Shown piece by piece: positions 1 through 7,922 of a stretch of DNA of 64,000 bases. The DNA is from Pantoea sp. A4 (lineage in GTDB: Bacteria > Pseudomonadota > Gammaproteobacteria > Enterobacterales > Enterobacteriaceae): NCBI RefSeq assembly GCF_000295955.2, contig NZ_ALXE01000033.1, positions 34,893 through 98,892 of the forward strand, in the 5' to 3' direction. The notes under the pieces were generated by a model that was not told the DNA's origin, made no database searches, and saw only the letters and a program-made list of their open reading frames with translations. A program made the position numbers and the translations under genes. The first letter of the stretch is position 1. Each line of letters opens with the position of its first letter.

Positions 1-78
1 GAGATGTGTAAATCTTGCATAAGTTAAATCATGATGTACTGGTTGTTGCTCAGAAAAAATCCGTTCGTATTTTTATGC

Positions 79-107
79 GAGGGTCACTTTTTATATCCGT
101 GACCCTC
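79..107. terminator. Inverted repeat downstream of mviM
   Basis: A perfect 9-bp inverted repeat (arms 79-87 and 99-107, gagggtcac/gtgaccctc) with an 11-base loop lies 39 bases past the mviM stop codon. A short A-run follows it on the minus strand, but there is no clean U-tract. It may terminate mviM transcription or that of a gene entering from the left edge. The repeat is directly visible; its function is inferred. Confidence 0.4.
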
Positions 108-145
108 TCACTGCATGTTAATTGATGTCCGCAGTTAAAGACGAT

Positions 146-1069
146 TTACCCTTTATGCGCATCGATCCATAATTTTTCGACCACCCGTTGCGCAATAAGC
201 GCCTGATCACCGCTTATCAGAGGCGCTGTCTGATTTTCAGCACAGCGAATGAAATGTAACGCACAACCCACAAAACCACGCTGCTCTAGCGTACTCTGCC
301 AGCCCGGAACAAGGTCTGTAATCAGCTTTCCTTCCTGTTCACACTGCCAGTCACGCATCTCACTGATTTGATACAGCGCACCGTTATCCACTACAGAAAT
401 ACGTTCAGCCTGACTGCCAGCGTTGCGGTGCATGCTGGTTGTCACTTGTATGTTATCTACCGTGAAATGATGTTCGGCATACACCAGGCATCCCTGGTCA
501 TTGACTTGAAGGGTACCACTTTTCAATGTGCCTGCTCCGCCGCTCAGCCATAGCGCACTGTCCAGCACATGCAGATAGTCGTCTAGCAGCGTGAATATTG
601 CATCTTCGGGTCCAATACTGTTGCTTCGATGTTTGTCCATGCGTATTGAAGCCGGCTGTTGCAGCGCAGCCTGTAGCTGGAGATAACGGGGCGCAAAACG
701 GCGATTAAAAGCCACCATCAGTTTACGGCCTGACTTAGCAGCCAGCTCTACCAGCTGTTCCGCCTCACTTAACGTAGCCGCCAGTGGCTTATCAACGCAG
801 ACATCCTTACCCGCCCGCAGAAGCTTATCAACTATCGTAAAATGGCTTGCTGTGCTGCTATGCACAAAAACGGCATCACTGGCCTCTGCGAGCGCATCTA
901 GCGATGAAAAAAGCGGTATGCGGTAGCTATCGCAAACTGGCTGCGCCTTTTTTAAATTAGGCGAAAATGCCCCAGCGACCTGCCAGCTGCCGGTACAGGT
1001 GATAACGGGCAGCCAGGCTTTTTGCGCAATCGCACCCAAACCTACAATACCTACGCGTAGTTTACTCAT
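146..1069 (-). CDS. mviM: MviM/YceM-like Gfo/Idh/MocA oxidoreductase
   Basis: This 307-residue protein belongs to the Gfo/Idh/MocA family of NAD(P)-dependent oxidoreductases. Its N-terminus has the Rossmann dinucleotide-binding motif (VGLGAIAQ), followed by the family signature with the conserved lysine (CVDKPLA) and the FNRRFAP segment. From memory it aligns with Escherichia coli MviM (YceM) over its whole length and has the same length. I chose the ATG at 1067-1069 because it sits behind a GAGA-type ribosome binding site and gives the E. coli N-terminus (MSKLRVGIVG); an in-frame start nine codons upstream is unlikely. The physiological substrate of the family member is not known. It follows the TonB receptor gene on the same strand after about 105 bases, and an inverted repeat lies between them, so co-transcription is uncertain. 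Confidence 0.9.
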   Translation of the reverse strand: MSKLRVGIVGLGAIAQKAWLPVITCTGSWQVAGAFSPNLKKAQPVCDSYRIPLFSSLDALAEASDAVFVHSSTASHFTIVDKLLRAGKDVCVDKPLAATLSEAEQLVELAAKSGRKLMVAFNRRFAPRYLQLQAALQQPASIRMDKHRSNSIGPEDAIFTLLDDYLHVLDSALWLSGGAGTLKSGTLQVNDQGCLVYAEHHFTVDNIQVTTSMHRNAGSQAERISVVDNGALYQISEMRDWQCEQEGKLITDLVPGWQSTLEQRGFVGCALHFIRCAENQTAPLISGDQALIAQRVVEKLWIDAHKG

Positions 1070-1145
1070 CTTGATATCTCTCTGGATTCTGCTCAATGAC
1101 AGGATAGCAACTTTACATTCAGCGGCTGTAGTCGCGAACCTGTTT

Positions 1146-1169
1146 GCCGGGCCTTATTATCGACCCGGC
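1146..1169 (-). terminator. Weak hairpin between TonB receptor gene and mviM
   Basis: GC-rich inverted repeat (arms gccggg at 1146-1151 and cccggc at 1164-1169) just past the TonB receptor stop codon. It lacks a U-tract, so it could be a weak or Rho-assisted terminator, or only an mRNA end-protecting hairpin. Confidence 0.3.
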
Positions 1170-1174
1170 TTCCA

Positions 1175-3175
1175 TCAGAACTCGATTCGTGCACCTACGT
1201 TATAGCGTCGTCCTTCCAGCATTGCCGACTGGTTGTATGTGGTCTTATAAACAGGATTGGCATCAAACAGGTTATAAATCCCCGCCATTAATGTCATGCT
1301 CCTGTTCAGACGGTAGCGAGCGCCCAAATCAACCAGGGCATAGGCATCGGTAGCGCTGGATTTTCCAATGTCGGGAGAGTTGCTGCGCCAGCTTGCCTGG
1401 GTCCACAGTTCCAGATCGCTCATCGCCATCCAGCTCAGGGAAACATTCGCCATGCTGGTCGGGAAGTCACTCAATGCATATCCCTTATACTCACCGCTTT
1501 TCTGCTCGCTGTGCGTATAGGTATAGTTGGCGTTAATCTTCAGGTTAGCAGTGGCCTGCCAGTCACCGTTCAGCTCTAAGCCATAGATTTCCGCATCACT
1601 GACGTTGAAATATTGCGCGACGCTTTCCGCAACATAGCCATTGTAAACGCATTGCTGCGTGGCCGTCTGAGTACAGATCGTGTAGTCACTGATCTTATCT
1701 TTAAATTTGGTATGGAAGACAGTGGCATCCAGGGCCAGCGCATCCTGCTGCCAGTAAAGTCCCAGTTCGGTATTGATACTCTTTTCCGGTTTGAGCTCAT
1801 CATTACCGATCCCGATGAAAGAGTAGGGATAAGCGCCGTACACGCTGGTAAAGCCTGCATTATTTTCGCGCAAATCTGGCTTCTTATATCCGGCAGAAAC
1901 GCCGCCTTTGAGCGACCAGTGCTCATTGAGCGTCCAGTTACCGTAGAGTTTAGGCGTGACGTGGTAACCAAAATAGCTGTCATGATCAAGACGGGCAGAC
2001 GTTGTCAGCGTAAAGTCCGGCACCATCATCCAGGCGTCTTCGGCAAATAATGCCCAGCCATTACGCGATATTTTGCTGACCGGCGTTACGCCTGGTGCCA
2101 CCTTATCTTCCACATCAAAAGTGTCATTCAGCGCGTTATGGGTAAAGTTGGCCCCCAGCGTTAACTTATGGTCACCCAGCGAGAACGTATTGGCGCTGTT
2201 CGCTTCAAAGTTACGTTGTTCGATGAACTGGGGTGACATCTCAGGAACGCGATATTCGGTGCGTGCCTTTTCATAGCTGATGAAGTTTTTCGCCTCGATC
2301 ATGTCGTTGGCATACCAGGCGTGTTGCGAGAGCGAGACGGCATCGCGATCAAAGCCCCAGTACCAGGGACTTGCCGCTCTGTGCGTCTTTTCCTGATGCC
2401 CGCGCGAAGCACTCAAATCCCACAGTTGGGTGTCGGTTGGCGACATTGAAACCGTGGCATCGAGATTGCCAGACTGATGCTTCACAAAACGCTCATCGGA
2501 TGGGCTGTCATCATCGCGACGATCCAGATAGTCGGCACCCACACTGACGCCCAGCTTACCCGGAATAATCGGCCCCATCAGAAACGCGTTGGTCTGATTG
2601 GTGTTGCCATACTCACTTTTTTCCTGCAGGAAATAGTTATCCTCCAGCACACCGGTCCATTTATCGAGGTTGTAGGCTTTTTTCGTAATAACGTTAACAA
2701 CGCCACCAATCGAATCAGAACCATAGAGAGAAGACATCGGCCCACGTATAACCTCAATGCGCTCAATAGCCGCCAACGGGGGCATAAAGGCGGCTTCGGT
2801 TCCTATGTGGTGTCCGTAGGGCCGAGATTCACGGGTCGCCTGTTTGATGCCATTCACCATGTATGAGGTATAGGTTGAATCCATACCGCGCATCTGAATA
2901 TCGCCGGTGGCCAGGCTGCCATGCCCATTGCCGACCAGTACACCCGGTATCTCGCGTAGCGCTTCCGTAATATTCTGATTAGATCGGGTGTTTAACTCCT
3001 TCTCCCCGACCACCGAGATACTTGCAGGCGCATCTCGCCGTTCCTGGCTGAAACCAGAGGCGGTCACGACAAGATCTTTCTCATTATTCTGTGTGCTGTC
3101 ATCTGCATAGAGAACTGCGGGCAGCTGACTCAGGGCGAGCGTGACCGCCACGGCCAGGCGTGTTTGATTTTTCAA
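1175..3175 (-). CDS. TonB-dependent outer-membrane receptor (CirA/FepA-like)
   Basis: This 666-residue outer-membrane receptor probably imports an iron chelate or related ligand using TonB energy. The N-terminus is a Sec signal peptide ending near LYA-DD, followed by a TonB-box-like stretch (DLVVTA). The plug domain spans about residues 40-160 and contains VIRGPMSSLYGSDSIGGVVN. A beta-barrel ends in the outer-membrane signature GARIEF with a terminal Phe. Length and plug motifs fit the catecholate-siderophore/colicin receptor group (CirA, FepA, IrgA), but the ligand cannot be named. The start is TTG at 3173-3175 behind an AAGGGA ribosome binding site at good spacing; no ATG is nearby. It lies 13 bases after the YncE-like gene, the same pairing as yncD/yncE in E. 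coli, and is probably under the same Fur-controlled promoter. Confidence 0.88.
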   Translation of the reverse strand: MKNQTRLAVAVTLALSQLPAVLYADDSTQNNEKDLVVTASGFSQERRDAPASISVVGEKELNTRSNQNITEALREIPGVLVGNGHGSLATGDIQMRGMDSTYTSYMVNGIKQATRESRPYGHHIGTEAAFMPPLAAIERIEVIRGPMSSLYGSDSIGGVVNVITKKAYNLDKWTGVLEDNYFLQEKSEYGNTNQTNAFLMGPIIPGKLGVSVGADYLDRRDDDSPSDERFVKHQSGNLDATVSMSPTDTQLWDLSASRGHQEKTHRAASPWYWGFDRDAVSLSQHAWYANDMIEAKNFISYEKARTEYRVPEMSPQFIEQRNFEANSANTFSLGDHKLTLGANFTHNALNDTFDVEDKVAPGVTPVSKISRNGWALFAEDAWMMVPDFTLTTSARLDHDSYFGYHVTPKLYGNWTLNEHWSLKGGVSAGYKKPDLRENNAGFTSVYGAYPYSFIGIGNDELKPEKSINTELGLYWQQDALALDATVFHTKFKDKISDYTICTQTATQQCVYNGYVAESVAQYFNVSDAEIYGLELNGDWQATANLKINANYTYTHSEQKSGEYKGYALSDFPTSMANVSLSWMAMSDLELWTQASWRSNSPDIGKSSATDAYALVDLGARYRLNRSMTLMAGIYNLFDANPVYKTTYNQSAMLEGRRYNVGARIEF

Positions 3176-3188
3176 GGCAAAATCCCTT

Positions 3189-4247
3189 TTAGAGTTGGGT
3201 TAAATCAATTTTGAGGACGTAGTCATCCTGATTGCTCTTTTCGTCCTGCTTCACGCTGACGTAAAGGGTGCGGGCATCGGGTGAAAGTACCAGGCTATTA
3301 GGCATAGCAGAGGTATCGAGGGTGTGTTTTACGCGATAGCTGTCGGCATCAATAATGCTGATCTGACGTGCATTGCGGTGGGTCACATAGATTTCATTGC
3401 GGGCAGCGTTGTAGAGCACCGCAATAGAGTTGGGTGTAGAGATACGATGAATGAGTTTACCGGAATCCAGCTGGACGACCAGCACATCGCGGGTGTTGGT
3501 ATCCGCGATGTAGCCAATCCCGGCGTGAGTATTGAGGGCGATATTCAGAAAATAATGTTTGGTTTCTGCCGGGTCGACTTTTACCTGTGAGATGAGATCA
3601 GAAGACTGACCATCTAATGTCAGGATTTCCCCTTTCCCGGTCACGGCATACACTCTGTTGCCCGCTTCATCGACCGCGAAGCCCACAGGCTCCATCTTAT
3701 CGAGCGTTTTGATAAGCTGCTGCTTCTGGGTATCTACCACCCACAGCAGTCCTTTGTCTTTACCGCCAATACCCGATACGTACAGACGATGGTGTTTTTT
3801 ATCGAGAACCACTTCACGCACATGCGCTTTTTTCTCTGGGACGGCATCATCGCTTAACTGAATCGTGCGCAATTCTTTTCCGGTTTGGCTATCCAGTAAG
3901 GTCACGGAACCATCCAGCGCGTTGCCGAGATACAGCAGGTGATTCGCTTCATCCAAAGCCACGGAAAACGTGCGACGCTCTGTGGGGATTTTCTTATCAA
4001 TCTGGAGCGAATCAGCATTCAGCTGAAATACCATGCCCGACGTTTTATCCTTGTCAAACGAGGGCGATGAAGCGACGAAGAGTGCATTACGATCCTTAAC
4101 CAAGGCCATTTCATAGACACCATGTCCTAATGGCTGCACCTTAAAATCCCTTTCATTGAGAGTCTTCGCCATCCCAGAGGTAGAGATGATCAGTTGCGAA
4201 ACCGCAAGAGAGAGTAGGGCACGCTTTGTAATTTTTTTGATAAGCAC
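3189..4247 (-). CDS. YncE-like periplasmic beta-propeller protein
   Basis: This 352-residue protein has a signal peptide (positive KKITKR start, hydrophobic core, AKT cleavage region near residue 28). It is followed by repeated blades of the YVTN/NHL beta-propeller type (for example LYVSGIGG, IYVTHRNARQ, TLYVSVKQ). It matches E. coli YncE in length and in the C-terminal blades (SLVLSPDARTLYVSVKQ resembles YncE's SLALSADGKTLYVSVKQ). YncE is an iron-responsive periplasmic propeller of unclear role. The start appears to be GTG at 4245-4247 with only a poor ribosome binding site; no better start precedes the signal peptide. A sigma70-like promoter and an overlapping Fur box lie directly upstream. 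The TonB receptor gene follows after 13 bases, indicating a two-gene iron-regulated operon. Confidence 0.85.
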   Translation of the reverse strand: MLIKKITKRALLSLAVSQLIISTSGMAKTLNERDFKVQPLGHGVYEMALVKDRNALFVASSPSFDKDKTSGMVFQLNADSLQIDKKIPTERRTFSVALDEANHLLYLGNALDGSVTLLDSQTGKELRTIQLSDDAVPEKKAHVREVVLDKKHHRLYVSGIGGKDKGLLWVVDTQKQQLIKTLDKMEPVGFAVDEAGNRVYAVTGKGEILTLDGQSSDLISQVKVDPAETKHYFLNIALNTHAGIGYIADTNTRDVLVVQLDSGKLIHRISTPNSIAVLYNAARNEIYVTHRNARQISIIDADSYRVKHTLDTSAMPNSLVLSPDARTLYVSVKQDEKSNQDDYVLKIDLTQL

Positions 4248-4278
4248 GAGATATTTCTTTACAGTTAATTACAGGTTC

Positions 4279-4297
4279 GTGAATGATAATCACTATC
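4279..4297. promoter_or_regulatory. Fur box
   Basis: The 19-mer gtgaatgataatcactatc matches the enteric Fur consensus (GATAATGATAATCATTATC) at 16 of 19 positions. It covers the -10 element of the minus-strand promoter of the YncE-like gene and lies about 200 bases before the plus-strand ABC exporter gene. It predicts iron repression of the yncE-like/TonB receptor operon, and possibly of the exporter. Confidence 0.85.
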
Positions 4298-4311
4298 AGT
4301 AGCGTTATCAA
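4283..4311 (-). promoter_or_regulatory. Sigma70-like promoter of the yncE-like/TonB receptor operon
   Basis: Read on the minus strand, a -35 element TTGATA (4306-4311), a 17-base spacer and a -10 element TATCAT (4283-4288) precede the YncE-like start by about 36 bases. The -10 lies inside the Fur box, the classical geometry for Fur repression. Confidence 0.7.
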
Positions 4312-4494
4312 TAAGGAACTTTGACGCATTGTGAACTTAACCTGGCGACAGTATCTTTGTGGTTAAACAGGACACCGTAGCCAGATGAATCGCCCATCAG
4401 GCATTGAAGGGAAGGATAAAGGGGTTATATCCGAAGATTTTGTAGCGCCACTTATTAATGAAGTTATCGATTTTAAAATCACAAGGAGGACGCT

Positions 4495-6228
4495 ATGTTG
4501 CGCCGTTTTTTTAATTATTACCTTCCCTACAAACGGCTGTTTTTTCTCGATTTTGGTTGCGCAATCTTCGCCGGGCTTCTGGAACTCTCTTTCCCCATGG
4601 CAGTCCGCATGTTTATCGATAAATTACTGCCAGCCCAAAACTGGGAATTGATTGTCGTTGCCTCCATTGCGTTATTGGCCATCTACCTGATTAACACTGG
4701 CCTGATGGCTATTGTGAACTACTGGGGGCATGCATTAGGCGTCGGTATAGAAACAGATATGCGCCGCGAAGCGTTTGAACATCTGCAAACCCTGTCGCTG
4801 CGCTATTACGACAATACTAAAACCGGTCATATCATTACCCATGTCACCAAAGACCTTGAAGAAGTCGGCGAGATAGCCCATCACGGTCCGGAAGATCTGT
4901 TCCTGGCCATAATGACGTTTATCGGCGCGTTTATTCTGATGGCCAATGTACATCTTAACCTGGCACTGATTACGCTGGTTCTCGTACCGGGCATGGTCTG
5001 GCTGGTCAGTCGTTATGGCGGGCAGATGACGCAGACCTGGCAAAATCTTTTTAACCAGGTGGGTAACTTCAACACCCGCATTGAAGAAAGTATTGGCGGT
5101 ATTCGGGTGGTGAAGGCGTTTGCCAATGAACAGCAGGAATCCAGGCTGTTTAACCAGGATAACGCGCTGTACAAAAAAACCAAACTGCGTGCGTACCGCA
5201 TCATGACCACCAGCATGACACTGAGCTACCTTTCAACGCGCTTAACCCAGCTGGTGATCATGGTGGCCGGAACGGCCTATGTGCTGCGAGGTGAACTGAG
5301 CTATGGCGGGTTCGTCGGCTTTCTTTTGCTGACCGAGGTATTCTTCCGGCCGGTCGAAAAAATCTCTGCGGTTCTGGAGAGTTATCCAAAAGGCATCGCG
5401 GGTTTTCGTCGCTTCACCAACCTGATCGATACGCTGCCTGATATTGTTGACCGTCCTGATGCCCAAGACGTGACAACCCTGAAGGGGGAGATTGTTTTTG
5501 AGCGTGTTTCTTTCGGCTATAGCGACGCCCATCAGGTACTCAAAGACATTTCACTGACAGTAAAAGCCGGGGAAACGGTCGCATTCGTCGGGCAAAGCGG
5601 GGCGGGAAAAACCACGCTTTGTGCGCTGATCCCGCGTTTTTATGACGTTCAGGACGGCGCAATTTGTATTGATGGCGTAGATGTACGCGATTACCAACAA
5701 CGCGCACTGAGGAATCAGATCGGTATCGTGCAGCAGGATGTGTTTTTGTTCGGCGGCACTATTCGCGAGAACATTGCCTATGGCAAGCTGGACGCCAGTG
5801 AAAGTGAAATCCTGCAAGCTGCGCAACGCGCCCACCTCGACACGCTGATCAATAGCTTGCCTGACGGATTAGATACCATTGTGGGTGAGCGCGGCGTAAA
5901 ACTCTCTGGCGGCCAAAAGCAGCGTCTGTCGATTGCCCGTGTTTTCCTGCGCAATCCGCCGATTTTGATTCTGGATGAAGCAACCTCGGCTTTAGATACC
6001 GCGACAGAGCAGTCCATTCAACAGTCGCTGAATGAGCTTTCACAAGGCCGCACCTCACTGATTATTGCTCACCGCCTGTCGACCATACAGCATGCGGATC
6101 GCATTGTGGTCGTCGGAGATCGGAAGATCATTGAGGAGGGCAGTCATGATGTCCTGATGGCGAAGCAAGGCGTATACGCCGCACTTTATCAGGCCCATCT
6201 GGCTGGAAAATCCATCGCCGCTCTTTGA
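4495..6228 (+). CDS. ABC transporter, fused permease/ATPase exporter
   Basis: This 577-residue half-transporter has an N-terminal transmembrane domain of six helices (about residues 10-310) and a C-terminal nucleotide-binding domain. The latter shows Walker A GQSGAGKTT, Q-loop QQDVFLF, signature LSGGQKQR, Walker B ILILDEATSALD and H-loop IAHRLST. This is the MsbA/multidrug/lipid exporter fold and would act as a homodimer in the inner membrane; the substrate is unknown. A strong ribosome binding site (aaggagg, 7 bases before the ATG) fixes the start. It is transcribed divergently from the YncE-like/TonB receptor pair across a Fur box, so a role in exporting a metal ligand is conceivable but is inferred only from position. 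Confidence 0.88.
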   Translation: MLRRFFNYYLPYKRLFFLDFGCAIFAGLLELSFPMAVRMFIDKLLPAQNWELIVVASIALLAIYLINTGLMAIVNYWGHALGVGIETDMRREAFEHLQTLSLRYYDNTKTGHIITHVTKDLEEVGEIAHHGPEDLFLAIMTFIGAFILMANVHLNLALITLVLVPGMVWLVSRYGGQMTQTWQNLFNQVGNFNTRIEESIGGIRVVKAFANEQQESRLFNQDNALYKKTKLRAYRIMTTSMTLSYLSTRLTQLVIMVAGTAYVLRGELSYGGFVGFLLLTEVFFRPVEKISAVLESYPKGIAGFRRFTNLIDTLPDIVDRPDAQDVTTLKGEIVFERVSFGYSDAHQVLKDISLTVKAGETVAFVGQSGAGKTTLCALIPRFYDVQDGAICIDGVDVRDYQQRALRNQIGIVQQDVFLFGGTIRENIAYGKLDASESEILQAAQRAHLDTLINSLPDGLDTIVGERGVKLSGGQKQRLSIARVFLRNPPILILDEATSALDTATEQSIQQSLNELSQGRTSLIIAHRLSTIQHADRIVVVGDRKIIEEGSHDVLMAKQGVYAALYQAHLAGKSIAAL

Positions 6229-6304
6229 CGGGTTCGCGGTGATGGGTGGCTTAGTTCAGCAACAGTGCGTCGGGCGCTAATATTGTACCCGCCCGGATAA
6301 ATTT

Positions 6305-6322
6305 GCGCCCCGAAAGGGGCGC
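6305..6322. terminator. Strong bidirectional terminator hairpin
   Basis: A perfect 7-bp stem GCGCCCC/GGGGCGC closes a GAAA tetraloop in the 101-base gap between the converging ABC exporter and binding-protein genes. AT-rich sequence flanks both sides (aaatttat on the minus-strand exit, and a later T-run on the plus strand), so it probably ends both transcripts. Confidence 0.8.
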
Positions 6323-6329
6323 GTTGAGT

Positions 6330-7919
6330 CTACTTTTTATCCAGCCACACCTGCGACAAATTACCTTCAATCCCATCTGCGGTGACCGAGTGGTCGTGCA
6401 CCTTGCGGTTATAAATGGTGATAAATTGCGGCGAGATCAAATTAATATCCGGTAATTCCTGCTCGACAATTTTTTGGAACGCTTTGAACTCTTCTACCCG
6501 CTTCTGCGGGTCGTTCTCGGTTTGTGCCGCTTCTAACAGCCGATCCACTTCTGGGTTGTGGTAATCCGATGCGTTAGAGAATGGCACGCCTTTGCGGAAA
6601 TTTTTCGACCAGTAAATGCGCTGAACACCTACGGTCGGATCGTAAAGATTACTGTGACCATTAACGGTGAAGGAGAAGTCCCGATCGGTATAGATACGTC
6701 GTACAAAGCTGGAAAGATCCTGCGCACGCAACGTCACCTTTATGCCGATTTTTGCCAGTGCAGAACGGGTGTATTCCGCCGTCTTACGCATATCTTCAGC
6801 AATTGGGTTGTAATCCAGTGTCACGCTGAAGCGTGTCCCGTCGGGTCCTTTCGGGAAACCGGCCTGGTCCAGCAGCGCATCGGCTTTCTTAATATCAAAA
6901 TCGTAGGGCGAAGGCGAAGGGTCATAATACGCCTTAAGACCTGGCGCAATCGGTGACGCGGTCACTTGCCCCAGGCCGAAGTAGGCCACTTGTAAAATCA
7001 CATTGCGATTAATCGCATGCGCAACGGCCTGGCGTACGCGTAAATCCTTAAAGTGCGGGTCATCAAGGTTGAATTGCAGCGAACTGACGTTATACGAATA
7101 GCTGTTGCCTTTGGTCTCAAAGCCCAATTGAGGCAGGGTTTTGAGGCGCGCGACATCATTCAATGCCACGGGAGTGCGATAACCCAGATCGGCTTCTCCG
7201 GTCTCAAACGCGACCGAACGGGCAGCCGCATCGGGAATGAATTTCACCACCAGCTGGTCGAGATACGGGCGGCTTTTATCCCAGTAATGTGGGTTGCGCT
7301 TGTAAAGGATGTAACTGCCACGCACCCATTTATCAAACACATAGGGACCGGTGCCAATCGGCGCATTATTATGCGGATTGGTCAGCGGATCGGTGCCCTC
7401 ATAAATATGTTTGGGCACAATCGGTGACTCTGCTGCGGCAAAAGCCTTAATCAGATAAGGCGCGGGCTTCGACAGCACCAGCACGGCGGTTAAGGCATCC
7501 GGTGTTTCGACCCTGATCACATTGGCGAAGGTACTCGACGCGCGAGGATGCACCTTTTTAAGCAGCTCGATGGAGAAGGCAACGTCCGCTGATGTAAAAT
7601 CCTGCCCATCATGCCACTTCACACCCGGGCGCAGGTGGAAAGTGTAACGTGTGCCATCAGCGCTCACTTCCCAACGGGTTGCCAACTGCGGTTTGGGATT
7701 CAGATCGAAATCATAGCTGAGCAAACCTTCGGTGACTTTTGCGCTAACACTCAGCGCGGGCGTGGCTACCGTCGTTAATGCAATCAACGCCGGAGGTTCA
7801 TAGTTGAGCACAAGATTTAGCGTTCCACCCGGTTGTGGATCAGCCGCATGGGCAACATTTCCCAGAAGTGTTGCGCTTAATGCCGCTGCCAATAATGAGC
7901 GGCGAAACAGTGAAGTCAT
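6330..7919 (-). CDS. ABC transporter substrate-binding protein (peptide/SBP_bac_5 family)
   Basis: This 529-residue periplasmic binding protein of the DppA/OppA/NikA superfamily has a signal peptide (RRSLLAAALSATLL, cleavage near AHA-AD). It also has the family block TFHLRPGVKWHDGQDFTSADV around residues 90-110. I chose the ATG at 7917-7919 because GGAG precedes it by six bases; the adjacent upstream TTG is less likely. It starts three bases after the hydantoinase-B-like gene ends, so the three minus-strand genes form one operon. The matching permeases and ATPase lie divergently at 11936-15480. Together they suggest uptake of a small amide, peptide or hydantoin-like compound that the neighbouring enzyme then opens. 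The actual ligand cannot be read from sequence. Confidence 0.87.
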   Translation of the reverse strand: MTSLFRRSLLAAALSATLLGNVAHAADPQPGGTLNLVLNYEPPALIALTTVATPALSVSAKVTEGLLSYDFDLNPKPQLATRWEVSADGTRYTFHLRPGVKWHDGQDFTSADVAFSIELLKKVHPRASSTFANVIRVETPDALTAVLVLSKPAPYLIKAFAAAESPIVPKHIYEGTDPLTNPHNNAPIGTGPYVFDKWVRGSYILYKRNPHYWDKSRPYLDQLVVKFIPDAAARSVAFETGEADLGYRTPVALNDVARLKTLPQLGFETKGNSYSYNVSSLQFNLDDPHFKDLRVRQAVAHAINRNVILQVAYFGLGQVTASPIAPGLKAYYDPSPSPYDFDIKKADALLDQAGFPKGPDGTRFSVTLDYNPIAEDMRKTAEYTRSALAKIGIKVTLRAQDLSSFVRRIYTDRDFSFTVNGHSNLYDPTVGVQRIYWSKNFRKGVPFSNASDYHNPEVDRLLEAAQTENDPQKRVEEFKAFQKIVEQELPDINLISPQFITIYNRKVHDHSVTADGIEGNLSQVWLDKK

Positions 7920-7922
7920 CAA

